A stretch of DNA of 64,000 nt from Symsagittifera roscoffensis. Lineage: Eukaryota; Xenacoelomorpha; Acoela; Convolutidae. Positions within the stretch are counted from its first letter, which is position 1. Each line of letters begins with the position of its first letter. The position numbers and the translations under genes were made by a program. The notes beneath the pieces were generated by a model. It worked only from the letters and a program-made list of their open reading frames with translations. It did no database searches and had not been told where the DNA came from. The stretch is taken from the NCBI RefSeq assembly GCF_963678635.1, contig NC_087066.1, positions 43,109,682-43,173,681 on the forward strand. The letters are read 5' to 3'. This document shows positions 34,191 to 47,405 of this stretch, one piece after another.

Positions 34191-36463
34191 AGTTATCATA
34201 GTTTTCTACTTTTTTTTAAATTTTTTTTTGCGTAGTAAGCAAAATAATTGAAAATTTGGTTTGATACAAAATGCTAGTCATATGAATTTTATATAGAGAA
34301 AAAGGTTTGCTTAAACATAGAGCTGGTATAACGACTGAAGTGAGAAATAATTTTTTTCCTCAAATTGAAAATTTTCTCTGATAAAGTGCTGCTAGCAAGG
34401 AAAGCAAAACGTATTCTTGGCAGTTAGAACGCACTACTTAAGCCAATGTGTTGATTTTACCGCACTGAAGGTTGTGTATGTCGTGCGTGGACGATGTTTT
34501 CAACAATATTTAACGTCAAATTAAAGTTTTTGGAGTTTTACTCAATTTTAAACTTTTCTTTTTCTTTGTCATTTAAAAAGTGTTTAGCATGAAAATTAGT
34601 TATCATAAAATTCTGATTTTTTTTCAATTTTTTTGGCGTAGTAAGCAAAAACAACTGAAAAAACGACCTAATAAAAATGCTAATCACACGAAATTCATAG
34701 AAAGAAAAAAAGGTTTCCCTCAACATAGAGCTGATATAGCGACTGGAGTGAGAGATTTTTTTCCCAATAATGAAAACTGTCTCTTATAAAATGCTGGTAG
34801 CAAGGGAAACAAAACGTTTTATTTGCAGTTAGAACGCACTACCTAAGCCGATGTTTCGATTTTACCTCACTGAAGGTTGTGTATATTGTGCGTGGACGCT
34901 GTTTTCAACAATGTTTAACCTCAAATTAAAGTTTTTGGACTTTCACTCAGATTTAAACTTTTCATTTTCTTTGTCATTTAAAAGCTTGAAATTTAGTTAT
35001 CATAATTTTTTAATTTTTTATTCAGTTTTTTGCGTAGTAAGCAAAAACAACTGAAAATATTACTTAAAAAATGCTAATCATACGAATTTCATAGAAAGAA
35101 AGAAGGGTTTCCCTAAACATAGAGCTGATATAGCGACTGGAGTGAGAGATTTTTTTCCCCAAAATGAAAATTTTCTCTGATAAATATATGGTAGCAAGGA
35201 AAACAAAACAGTTAATTTGCAGTTAGAACACACTACCTAAGCCAATGCTTTGAGTTTACCGCATTGAAGGTTGTGTATGTTGTGCGTGGACGATGTTTTG
35301 AACATTATTTAACCTCAAGTAAAAGTTTTTGAATTTTCACTCAATTTTAAACTTTTAGTTTTCTTGTCATTATGAAAGTGTTTAGCATAAAGTTTAGTTC
35401 TTGTAAGCATTCATATTTTGTTTTTTTCCAGTTTTCTTTTGCGTAGTAAACAAAATAATTGAAAAAATGGTTTGATACAAAATGCTAGTCATATGAATTT
35501 CATAGGAAGAAATAAAGTTTGCTTGAACATAGCGCTGATATAGCGACTCGAGTGAGAAAATTTTTTTTTCCTAAATTGAAATTTTTCTTTGATAAAATGC
35601 TGGTAGCAAGGAAAACAAAACGTCTTATTTTCATTTATAACACGATAAGTGAACCAATGTTATGATTTTATCGCACTGAATGTTGTGTGTGTTGTGCGTG
35701 GACGGTATTTCCAACAAGATTTAAACTCAAGTTAAAAAGTTTGGATTTTCACTCAATTTTAAACTTTTCATTTTCTTTGTCATATGAAAAGTGTTTAGCA
35801 TTAAATTTATTTATCATTAAATTCTAATTTTTTTTCAGCCTTTTGGCGTAGTAAGCAAAAACAACTGAAAAAACTACTAATCAAAAAATGCTAATCATAC
35901 GAATTTCATAGAAAGAAAAAAGGGTTTCCCTAACTATAGAGCTGATATAGCGACTGGAGTGAGAGATTTTTTCCCCAATAATTAAAATTTTCTCTAATAA
36001 AATGCTGGTAGCAAGGAAAACAAAACGTTTTATTTGCAGTTAGAACGCACCACCTAAGCCAAAGTTTTGATTTTACCTCACTGAGGGTTGTGGTTGTTGT
36101 CCACTCAATTTTAAACTTTTCATTTTCATTGTCATTTGAAAAGTGTTTGGCTTGAAATTTAGTTATCATAATATTCTATTTTTTTCCATTTTTTGGCGTA
36201 GTAAGCAAAAACAACTAAAAAAACGACCTAATAAAAATGCTAATCATACGAATTTCATGGAAAGGAAGAAAGGTTTCCCTAAACATAGAGCTGACATAGC
36301 GACTGGAGTGAGAGATTCATTTCCCCAACAATGAAAATTTTATCTGATGAAAGGATGCTGGTAGCAAGAAAACAAAACAATTTGTCTCCAGTTGTAGCAC
36401 ACTACGAAATTCAGTGCTTTGATTTCCCGCTTTGAGGGTTTTGTATGCTGTGCGTGGACGCTC

Positions 36464-37614
36464 TTTTCAACAAAATTTAACCTCAAATTAAAATTTTGGG
36501 ATTTTCACTCAATTTTAAACTTTTCATTTTCATTGTCATTTGAAAAGTGTTTAGCTTGAAAATTGGTTATCATAATATTCTATTTTTTTTTCCATTTTTT
36601 TGGTGTAGTAAGCAAAAACAACTGAAAAAACGACTTAAAAAAAAGCTAGTCACACGAATTTCATAGAAAGAAAAAAGGTTTCCCTAAACATAGAGCTGAT
36701 ATAGCGACTGGAGTGAGAGATTTTTTTTCCCCAATAATGAAAATTTTCGCTGATAAAATGCTGATAGCAAGGAATACAAAATATTTTATTTTCATTTAAA
36801 ACACGATACGTCAACCAATGTTATGATTTTACCGCATTGAAGGTTGTGTATGTTGTGCGTGGATGATGTTTTCAACAATATTTAACCTCAAGTTAAAAAT
36901 TTGAGATTTTCACTCAATTTGAAACTTTTCATTTTCATTGTCATTTGAAAAGTGTTTGGCTTGAAATTTGGTTATCATAATATTCTATTTTTTTTCAGTT
37001 TTTTGGCGTAGTAAGCACCAAAAACAACTGAAAAAACCACTTAATAAAAAATGCTAATTATACGAAATTCATAGAATGAAAAAAGGGTTTCCCTAAACAT
37101 AGAGCTGATATAGCGACTGGAGTGAGAGATTTTTTTCCCCAATAATGAAAATTTTCTCTGATAAAATGCTGGTAGCAAGGAAAAAAACGTCTTATTTTCA
37201 TTTAAAACACGATGCGTCAAACAATGTTATGATTTTACCGCATTGAAGGTTGTGTATGTTGTGCGTGGATGATGTTTTCAACAATATTTAACCTCAAGTA
37301 AAAAATTTGAGATTTTCACTCAATTTTAAACTTTTCATTTTCATTGTCATTTGAAAAGTGTTTGGCTTGAAATTTAGTTAGCATAATGTTCTATTTTTTT
37401 CCCATTTTTTTGGCGTAGTAAGCAAAAACAACCAAAAAAATGACCTAATAAAAATGCTAATCATACGAATTTCATAGAAAGGAAAAAAAATTTCCCTAAA
37501 CATAGAGCTGATATAGCAACTGGAGTGAGAGATTTGTTTCCCCAATAATGAAAATGTTCTCTGATGAAAGGATGCTGGTAGCAAGGAAAACAAAACAATA
37601 TAATTCCAGTTGTA
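36464..37614 (+). repeat. Satellite duplication P, copy 1
   Basis: About 1,150 bp (close to three monomers) repeated nearly unchanged at 38,326-39,475, offset about 1,861 bp. The shared 5' end is TTTTCAACAAAATTTAACCT and the shared 3' end is CAATATAATTCCAGTTGTA. After the 3' end this copy switches to a segment that also occurs from about 40,706. Confidence 0.75.
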
Positions 37615-38325
37615 TTTTGTTTGCAGTTAGAATGCACTACCTAAGCCAATATTTTGATTTTACCTCACTGAGGGTTGTGTATGTTGTGCGTGGACGATGT
37701 TTTCAACAATATTTAACCTCAAGTTAAAGTTTTTGGAGTTTCACTCATTTTCAAACATTTCATTTTCATCGTCATTTGAAAAATGTTTGGTTTGAAATTT
37801 AGTTATCATAATATTCCTTTTTTTTCCATTTTTTTTGCGTAGTAAGCAAAATAATTGAAAATACGGTTTGATACAAAATGCTAGTCATATGAATTTCATA
37901 GAAAGAAAAAGGATTGCTTAAACATAAAGCGGATATAGCTACTGAATTGAAAAATAATTTTTTCCCTAAAATTGAAAATTTTCTCTGATAAAGTGCTGGT
38001 AGCAAGGAAAACAAAACGTTTTCTTTGCAGCTTAAGCGCACTACCTAATCCAATGTTTTGATTTTACCGCACTGAAGGTTGTTTATGTTGTGCGTGGACG
38101 ATTTTTCAACAATATTTAATCTCAAATTAAAATTTTTGGAGTTTCACTCAATTTTAAAGTTTTCATTTTCTTTGTCATTTAAAAAGTGTTTAGCAAGAAA
38201 ATTAGCTATCATAATATTCTTTTTTTTCTTTTTTTTTGGCGTAGTAAGCAAAAACAACTGAAAAAACGACTTAATAAAAATGCTAATCATACAATTTTCA
38301 TAGAAAAAAAATGTTGTGGACGATG

Positions 38326-39475
38326 TTTTCAACAAAATTTAACCTCAAATTAAAATTTTGGGATTTTCACTCAATTTTAAACTTTTCATTTTCATTGTCA
38401 TATGAAAAGTGTTTGGCTTGAAAATTGGTTATCATAATATTCTATTTTTTTCCATTTTTTTGGTGTAGTAAGCAAAAACAACTGAAAAAACGACTTAAAA
38501 AAAATGCTAGTCACACGAATTTCATAGAAAGAAAAAAGGTTTCCCTAAACATAGAGCTGATATAGCGACTGGAGTGAGAGATTTTTTTTCCCCAATAATG
38601 AAAATTTTCGCTGATAAAATGCTGATAGCAAGGAAAACAAAACATTTTATTTTCATTTAAAACACGATACGTCAACCAATGTTATGATTTTACCGCATTG
38701 AAGGTTGTATATGTTGTGCGTGGATGATGTTTTCAACAATATTTAACCTTAAGTTAAAAATTTGAGATTTTCACTCAATTTTAAACTTTTCATTTTCATT
38801 GTCATTTGAAAAGTGTTTGGCTTGAAATTTGGTTATCATAATATTCTATTTTTTTTCAGTTTTTTGGCGTAGTAAGCACCAAAAACAACTGAAAAAACCA
38901 CTTAATAAAAAATGCTAATTATACGAAATTCATAGAATGAAAAAAGGGTTTCCCTAAACATAGAGCTGATATAGCGACTGGAGTGAGAGATTTTTTTCCC
39001 CAATAATGAAAATTTTCTCTGATAAAATGCTGGTAGCAAGGAAAACAAAACGTCTTATTTTCATTTAAAACACGATACGTCAACCAATGTTATGATTTTA
39101 CCGCATTGAAGGTTGTGTATATTGTGCGTGGATGATGTTTTCAGCAATATTTAACCTCAAGTTTAAAATTTGAGATTTTCACTCAATTTAAACTTTTCAT
39201 TTCATTGTCATTTGAAAAGTGTTTGGCTTGAAATTTAGTTAGCATAATGTTCTATTTTGTTTCCATTTTTTTGGCGTAGTAAGCAAAAACAACCAAAAAA
39301 AATGACCTAATAAAAATGCTAATCATACGAATTTCATAGAAAGGAAAAAAAATTCCCTAAACATAGAGCTGATATAGCGACTGGAGTGAGAGATTTGTTT
39401 CCCCAATAATGAAAATGTTCTCTGATGAAAGCATGCTGGTAGCAAGGAAAACAAAACAATATAATTCCAGTTGTA
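38326..39475 (+). repeat. Satellite duplication P, copy 2
   Basis: This is the second copy of the block at 36,464-37,614. Its left border follows an abrupt joint at about 38,310, where a monomer jumps from CATAGAAAAAAAA directly to TGTTGTGGACGATG and skips about half a unit. Confidence 0.75.
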
Positions 39476-41053
39476 GCACACTACGAAATTCAATGCTTTG
39501 AATTTACCGCATTGAGGGTTTTGTATGCTGTGCATGGACGATGTTTTCAGCAATATTGAACCTCAAGTTAAATTTTTTGGCTTTTTACTCAGTTTTAAAC
39601 TCCTTATTTTTTTTTGTCATTTGAAAAGTGTTTAGAATGAAATTTAGTTATCATAATATTCTAATATTCTAAAATGCTAATTCCTTTTTTTTTCCATTTT
39701 TTTTGCGTAGTAAGCAAAATAATTGAAAATACGGTTTGATACAAAATGCTAGATACAAAATGCTGAATTTCAAAAAAGAAAAAGGATTGCTTAAACATAA
39801 AGCGGATATAGCGACTGAATTGAAAAAAAATTTTTCCCTGAAATTGAAAATTTTTTCTGATAGAGTGCTGGTAGCAAGGAAAACAAAACGTTTTCTTTGC
39901 AGCTAGAACGCACTACCTAAGCCAATGTTTTGATTTTACCGCACTGAAGGTTGTGTATGTTGTGCGTGGACGATTATTTTTTCAACAATATTTAACCTCA
40001 AATTAAAGTTTTTGGAGTTTCACTCAATTTTAAAGTTTTCAATTTCTTTGTCATTTAGAAAGTGTTTAGCATGAATTTAGTTATCAAATTTTTCTAATTT
40101 TTTTTTCAGTTTTTTGGCGTAGTAAGCAAAACAACTGAAAAAACTACTTAATAAAAAATGCTAATCATAAGAATTTCATACAAAGAAAAAAAGATTTCCC
40201 TAAACATAGAGCTGGTATAGCGAGTGGAGTGAGAGATTTTTTTTCCCCAAGAATGAAAATTTTCTCTGATAAAATGCTGGTAGCAAGGAAAACAAAACGT
40301 TTTATTTGCAGTTAGAACGCACCACCTAAGCCAATGTTTTGATTTTACCTCACTGAAGGTTGTGTATGTTGTGCGTGGACGATGTTTCCAACAATATTTG
40401 ACCTCAAATTAAAGTTTTTGGTGTTTCACTCAATTTTAAACTTTTCATTATTTTTGTCATTTGAAAAGTGTTCAGCATGAAATTTACTTATCATAATTTT
40501 CTAACTTTTTTTTCAGTTTTTTGGCGTAGTAAGCAAAAACAACTGAAAAAACTACTTAATAAAAAATGCTAATCATAAGAATTTCATAGAAAGAAAAAAG
40601 GGTTTCCCTAAACATAGAGCTGATTTAGCGACTGGAGTGAGAGATTTTTTCCCCAATAATGAAAATTTTCTCTGATAAAATGGTAATAGCAAGGAAAACA
40701 AAACATTTTGTTTGCAGTTAGAATGCACTACCTAAGCCAATATTTTGATTTTACCTCACTGAGGGTTGTGTATGTTGTGCGTGGACGATGTTTTCAACAA
40801 TATTTAACCTCAAGTTAAAGTTTTTGGAGTTTCACTCAATTTCAAACATTTCATCTTCATTGTCATTTAAAAAATGTTTGGTTTGAAATTTAGTTATCAT
40901 AATATTCTTTTTTTTCCATTTTTTTTGCGTAGTAAGCAAAATAATTGAAAATACGGTTTGATACAAAATGCTAGTCATATGAATTTCATAGAAAGAAAAA
41001 GGATTGCTTAAACATAAAGCGGATATAGCTACTGAATTGAAAAATAATTTTTT

Positions 41054-44000
41054 TCCTCAAATTGAAACTTTTCTCTGATAAAGTGCTGCTAGCAAGGAAA
41101 GCAAAACGTATTCTTGGCAGTTAGAACGCACTACCTAAGCCAATGTTTTGATTTTACCGCACTGAAGGTTGTGTATGTCGTGCGTGGACGAAGTTTTCAA
41201 CAATATTTAACGTCAAATTAAAGTTTTTGGAGTTTCACTCAATTTAAAACTTTTCTTTTTCTTTGTCATTTAAAAAGTGTTTAGCAAGAAAATTAGCTAT
41301 CATAATATTCTTTTTTTTCTTTTTTTTGGCGTAGTAAGCAAAAACAACTGAAAAAACGACTTAATAAAAATGCTAATCATACAAATTTCATAGAAAAAAA
41401 AATGTTTCCCGGTAGCTGATATAGCGACTGGAGTGAGAGACTTTTTTCCCCAATAATGAAAAATTTCTCTGATAAAATGCTGGTAGCAAAGAAAACAAAA
41501 CGTCTTATTTGCAGTAAGAACGCACTACCTTAGCCAATATTTTGACTTTACCTCACTGAAGGTTGTGTATGTTGTGCGTGGACGATGTTTTCAACAATAT
41601 TTAACCTCAAGTTAAAATTTTGGGAATTTCACTCAATTATGAACTTTTCATTATTTTTGTCATTTAAAAAGTGTTTAGCATGAATTTTAGTTATCATAAT
41701 TTTCTTACTTTTTTCATTTTTTTGGCGTAGTAAGCAAAAACAACTGAAAAAACTACTTAATAAAAAATGCTAACCATACGAATTTCATAGAAAGAAAAAA
41801 TGGTTTCCCTAAACATAGAGCTGATATAGCGACTGGAGTGAGAGATTTTTTCCCCATTAATGAAAATTTTCTCTGATAAAATGCTGATAGCAAGGAAAAC
41901 AAAACGTTTTATTTGCAGTTAGAATGCACTACCTAAGCCAATGTTTTGATTTTACCTCACTGAGGGTTGTGTATGTTGTGCGTGGACGATGTTTTCAACA
42001 ATTATTAACCTCAAGTTAAAATTTTGGGATTTTCACTCAATTTTAAACTTTTCATTTTCATTGTCATTTGAAAAGTGTTTGGCTTGAAATTTAGTTATCA
42101 TAATATTCTATTTTTTTCCATTTTTTGGCGTAGTAAGCAAAAACAACTAAAAAAACGACCTAATAAAAATGCTAATCATACGAATTTCATGGAAAGGAAG
42201 AAACGTTTCCCTAAACATAGAGCTGACATAGCGACTGGAGTGAGAGATTCATTTCCCCAACAATGAAATTTTTATCTGATGAAAGGATGCTGGTAGCAAG
42301 AAAACAAAACAATTTGTCTCCAGTTGTAGCACACTACGAAATTCAGTGCTTTGATTTCCCGCTTTGAGGGTTTTGTATGCTGTGCGTGGACGCTGTTTTC
42401 AACAATGTTTAAACTCAAATTAAAGTTTTTGGATTTTCACTCAGTTTTAAACTTTTCATTTTCTCTGTCATTTGAAAAGTGTTTAGCATGAAATTTAGTT
42501 ATCATAATATTCTAATTTTTCTCCATTTTTTTGCGTAATAAGCAAAATAATTGAAAATACGGTTTGATACAAAATGCTAGTCATATGATTTTCATAGAAA
42601 GAAAAAAGTTGGCTTAAACATAAAGCTGATATAGCGACTGAATTGAAAAGTAGTTTTTTCCCCAAAATTGAAAAAAAAATTATTTTTCAGGAAAACAAAA
42701 CGTTTTATTTGCAGCTAGAACGCACTACCTAGCCAATGTTTTGGTTTTACCGCACTGAAGCTTGTGTATGTTGTGCGTGGACGATTTTTTTAACAATATT
42801 TAACCTCAAATTAAAGTTTTTGGAGTTTCACTCAATTTTAAATTTTCAATTTCTTTGTCATTTAAAAAGTGTTTAGCATGAATTTAGTTATCAAATTTTT
42901 CTAATTTTTTTTCTTCAGTTTTTTGGCGTAGTAAGCAAAACAACTGAAAAAAATACTTATTAAAATATGCTAATCATACAAATTTCATTGAAAAAAAGGG
43001 TTTCCCTAAACATAGAGCTGATATAGCGACTGAAGTGAGAGATTTTTTCCCCAATATTGAAAACTTTCTCTGATAAAATGCTGGTAGCAAGGAAAACAAA
43101 ACGTTTTATTTGCAGTTAGAACACACTACTTAAGCCAATGATTTGAGTTTAACGCATTGAAGGTTGTGTATCTTGTGCGTGGACGATGTTTTGAACATTA
43201 TTTAACCTCAAGTAAAAGTTTTTGAATTTTCACTCAATTTTAAACTTTTAGTTTTCTTGTCATTATGAAAGTGTTTAGCATAAAGTTTAGTTCTTGTAAG
43301 CATTCATATTTTGTTTTTTTCCAGTTTTCTTTTGCGTAGTAAACAAAATAATTGAAAAAATGGTTTGATACAAAATGCTAGTCATATGAATTTCATAGGA
43401 AGAAATAAAGTTTGCTTGAACATAGCGCTGATATAGCGACTCGAGTGAGAAAATTTTTTTTTCCTAAATTGAAATTTTCCTTCAATAATTTTCAAACTTT
43501 TAGTTCTCTTCGTCTTTCAGAAAGTGTTTAGCATAAAGTTTAGTTCTTGTAAAATTTATTTTTTTTTCAATTATTTTTTTGCGTAGTAAGCGAAATAATT
43601 GAAAAAACGGTTTGATACAAAATGCTAGTCGTATGAATTTCATAGAAAGAAAAAAAAATTGCCTAAACATAGAGCTGATATAGCGACTGAAATGAGAAAT
43701 AATTTTTTTTCCTAAAATGAAAATTTTCTTTGATAAAATAGTGGTAGCAAGGAAATCAAAACGTCTTATTTTCATTTAAAACACGATACGTAAACCATTG
43801 TTATGATTTTACCGCACTGAATGTTGTGTATGTTGTGCGTGGACGATGTTTTTCAACAATATAACCTCAAGTTAGTATTTTTGGATTTTCACTCAGTTTT
43901 AAACTTTTCATTTCCTTTGTCATTTGAAAAGTGTTTAGCAAGAAACTTATTCATCATAATACTCTACTTTTTCTATTTTTTGGCGTATTAAGCAAAAACA

Positions 44001-47000
44001 ACTGAAAAAACGACTTAATAAAAATGCTAATTATGCAAATTTCAAAGAAAGAAAAAAAGGTTTCCCTAAACATAGAGCTGATATAGCGACTGGAGTAAGA
44101 GATTTATTTCCCCAATATTCAAAACTTTCTCTTATAAAATGCTGGTAGCAAGGAAAACAAAACGTTTAATTTTTAGTTAAAACAAACCATGTAAATCAGT
44201 GCTTTGAATTTACCGCATTGGGGGTTTTGTATGCTGTGCATGGACGATGCTATCAACAATAATTAATCTCAAGTAAATTTTTCGGATTTTTACTCATTCT
44301 TAAACTTTTCCTTTTCTATGTCATTTTATATGATATAGCAACTGATATAGCGACTGAAGTGAGAAATAATTTTCCCCCAAAATTGAACATTTTCTCTGAT
44401 AAAGTGCTGGTACCAAGGAAAACAGAACGTTTTATTTTCAGTTATAACACACTACGTAAAGCAATGTTATGATTTTACCGCACTGAATGTTGTGTATTTT
44501 GTGCGTGGACGATGTTTTCAACAATATAACCTCAAGTCAAAATTTTTGGATTTTCACTCAGTTTTAAACTTTTCATTTCCTTTGTCATTTGAAAAGTGTT
44601 TAGTATGAAATTTATTTATCATAATATTCTATTTTTTTTCTATTTTTTTGGCGTATTAAGCAAAAACAACTGAAAAAACGACTTAATAAAAATGCAAATC
44701 ATGCAAATTCCATAGAAAGAAAAAAATGTTTCCCTAAACATAGAGCTGATATAGCGACTGGAGTGAGAGATATTTTTCACCAATAATGAAAATTTTCTCT
44801 TATAAAATGCTGGTAGCAAGGAAAATAAAACATTTAATTTTCAGTTAAAACAAACCATGTATATCAGTTTGAATTTACCGCATTGGGGGTTTTGTATGCT
44901 GTGCATGGATGATGCTATCAACAATAATTAATCTCAAATAAAGTTTTCGGAATTTTACTCATTCTTAAACTTTTCCTTTTCTATGTCATTTTAAAAGTGT
45001 TTAGCATAAATTTCAATATCATAATATTCTTTTTTCTTTTTTTCTTTTTTTTTGCGTAGTAAGCAGAAACTACTGAGAAAACCACTTGATAAAAAACGCT
45101 ATTTATACGAACTTCATAGAAAGAGAAAAAAATGGATTCAACATAGAGCTGATATAGCGACTGAAGTGAGAGATATTTTTCCCCAAAAATGAAAAGTTTC
45201 TCTGAAATGATGCTGGTAGCTAGGAAAAAAATATTTTAATTCCAGTTGTAGCACACTACGAAAATCAGTGCTTTGAATTTACCACCTTGGGGGTTTGTAT
45301 GCTGTGCATGGACGATGTTATCAACAAAATCTAACCACAACTAAAAAATTTTGGATTTCCTTCAATTTTAAACTTTTAGTTTATTCGTCATTTAAAAAGT
45401 GTTCAGCATAAACTTTAGTTCTTGTAAAAATTCAAAGTTCATTTTTCAATTTTTTTGCGTAGTAAGCAAAAATAATTGAAAATACGGTTTGATAAAAATG
45501 CAAGTCATTAGAATTTCACAGAAAGAACTAAAAGGTTTGCTTAAACAAAGAGTTGATAAAGCGACTGAGGTGAGAAATAATTTTTTCCCCAATATTGAAA
45601 AAATTATCTGATAAAATGCTGGTAGCAAGGAAAACAAAAGTTTTATTTCCAGTTGTAGCACACTACGAAAATCAGTGCTTTGAATTTACCACCTTGGGGG
45701 TTTTGTATATTGTGCATGGACGATGTTATCAACTAAATTCAACCAAAACTAAAAAATTTTGGATTTCCTTCAATTTTAAAATTTTAGTTTATTCGTCAAT
45801 AAAAAAGTGTTTAGCATAAACCTTAGTTCTTGTAAAAATTCAAAGTTTATTTTTCAATTTTTTTGCGTAGTAAGCAAAAATAATTGAAAATACGGTTTGA
45901 TAAAAAATGCTATTTATATGAATTGCATGGAAAGAAAATAAAGGTTTGCTTAAACATAGAGCTTATATAGCGAATGAAGTGAGAAATAGTTTTTCCCCAA
46001 TAAGGATAATTTTCTCTGATAAAAAGCTGGTAGCAAGGAAAACAAAACGTTTTATTTTCAGTTAAGACACACTAGGTAAACCAATGCTTTGGTTTGACCG
46101 CATTGAATGTTGTGTATCTTGTGCGTGGGCGGTGTTATCAACAAAATTTAACCACAACAAAAAAAATTTTGATTTTTCATCAATATTAAAAATTTAATTT
46201 ATTCGTCATTGAAAAAGTGTCAGCATAAAGATTAATTCTTGTAAAAAATTAAAGTTTATTTTTCATTTTTTTTGCGAAGAAAATTAAAATAATTGAAAAT
46301 ACGGTTTGATAAAAAAAAGCTGGTCATACGAACTTCATGGAAAGAAAAAAAGTTTGTGGTTAAAAAATTTATTCACAACAAAAAAATTTTGGTTTTTCAT
46401 CAATATTAAAAATTTAATTTATTCGTCATTGAAAAAGTGTTAGCATAAAGATTAATTCTTGTAAAAAATTAAAGTTTATTTTTCAATTTTTTTGCAAAGA
46501 AAGTTAAAATAATTGAAAATACGGTTTGATAAAAAATGCTAGTCATACGAATTTCATGGAAAGAAATTGCTCGTAGCATGGAAATCTCTGATAAAATGCT
46601 AGTAGCATGGAAAACAAAACGTTCTATTTTCAGTTAAAACACACCATGTAAGCCAGTGCTTTGATTTTACCGCATTAAGGGTTTTGTATGCTGTGTATGG
46701 ACGATGTTATCAATAAAATTTAATCTCCAGAAAACGTTTTTGGATTTTCACTCAATCTTAAACTTTTCATTTTTCTATGTCATTTTTAAAATGTTTAGCA
46801 TAAAATTCAGCAGCATAATATTCTAATTTTCTTTTTTCCATTTTTTTGCGCAATGGGGCAAAAACAACGGAGAAAACTACTTGATAAAAAACGCTATTCA
46901 TACGAACTTCATAGAAAGAAAAAAAGTTGGCTTAAACATAGAGCTGATATAGCGACTGAAGTGAGAGTAATTTTTCTCCCTAGAAATGAAAAGTTTCTCT

Positions 47001-47405
47001 GATGAAATGATGCTGGTAGCAAGGAAAACAAAACGTTTCATTTCCAGTTGTAGCGCACTACGAAAATCAGTGCTTTGAATTTACCGCATTGAGGTTTTTG
47101 TATGCTGTCCTTGGACGATGTTATCAGCAAAAGTTAACCAAAAGTATAAATTTTTGGTTTTCCATCAGTTTTAAACTTTTAGTTTCTTCGTCATTTAAAA
47201 AATGTTTACCATAAAGCTTAGTTCTTGTAAAATTTGAATTTTTAGTTTCAATTTTTTTGCGAAGAAAGCAAAAATAATTGAAAATACGGTTTGATAAAAA
47301 CTGCTAATCATACGAATTTCATGGAAAGAAAAAAGGTTTGCCTAAACATAGAGCTGATATAGCGACTGAAGTGAGAATTTATTTTTTCCCCAATTATGAA
47401 AACTT
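41054..47405 (+). repeat. Large satellite duplication Q, copy 1
   Basis: About 6.3 kb that recurs at about 47,406-54,560. Offsets step from about 6,339 (at 42,066) through 6,733 (42,496) and 6,481 (43,500) to 7,146 (45,595), so the copies differ by whole or partial monomers. This copy has an extra segment of about 240 bp at about 43,225-43,480, which also occurs at about 35,330-35,600. Its first 225 bp match the 31-34-kb block instead of copy 2. Confidence 0.8.
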
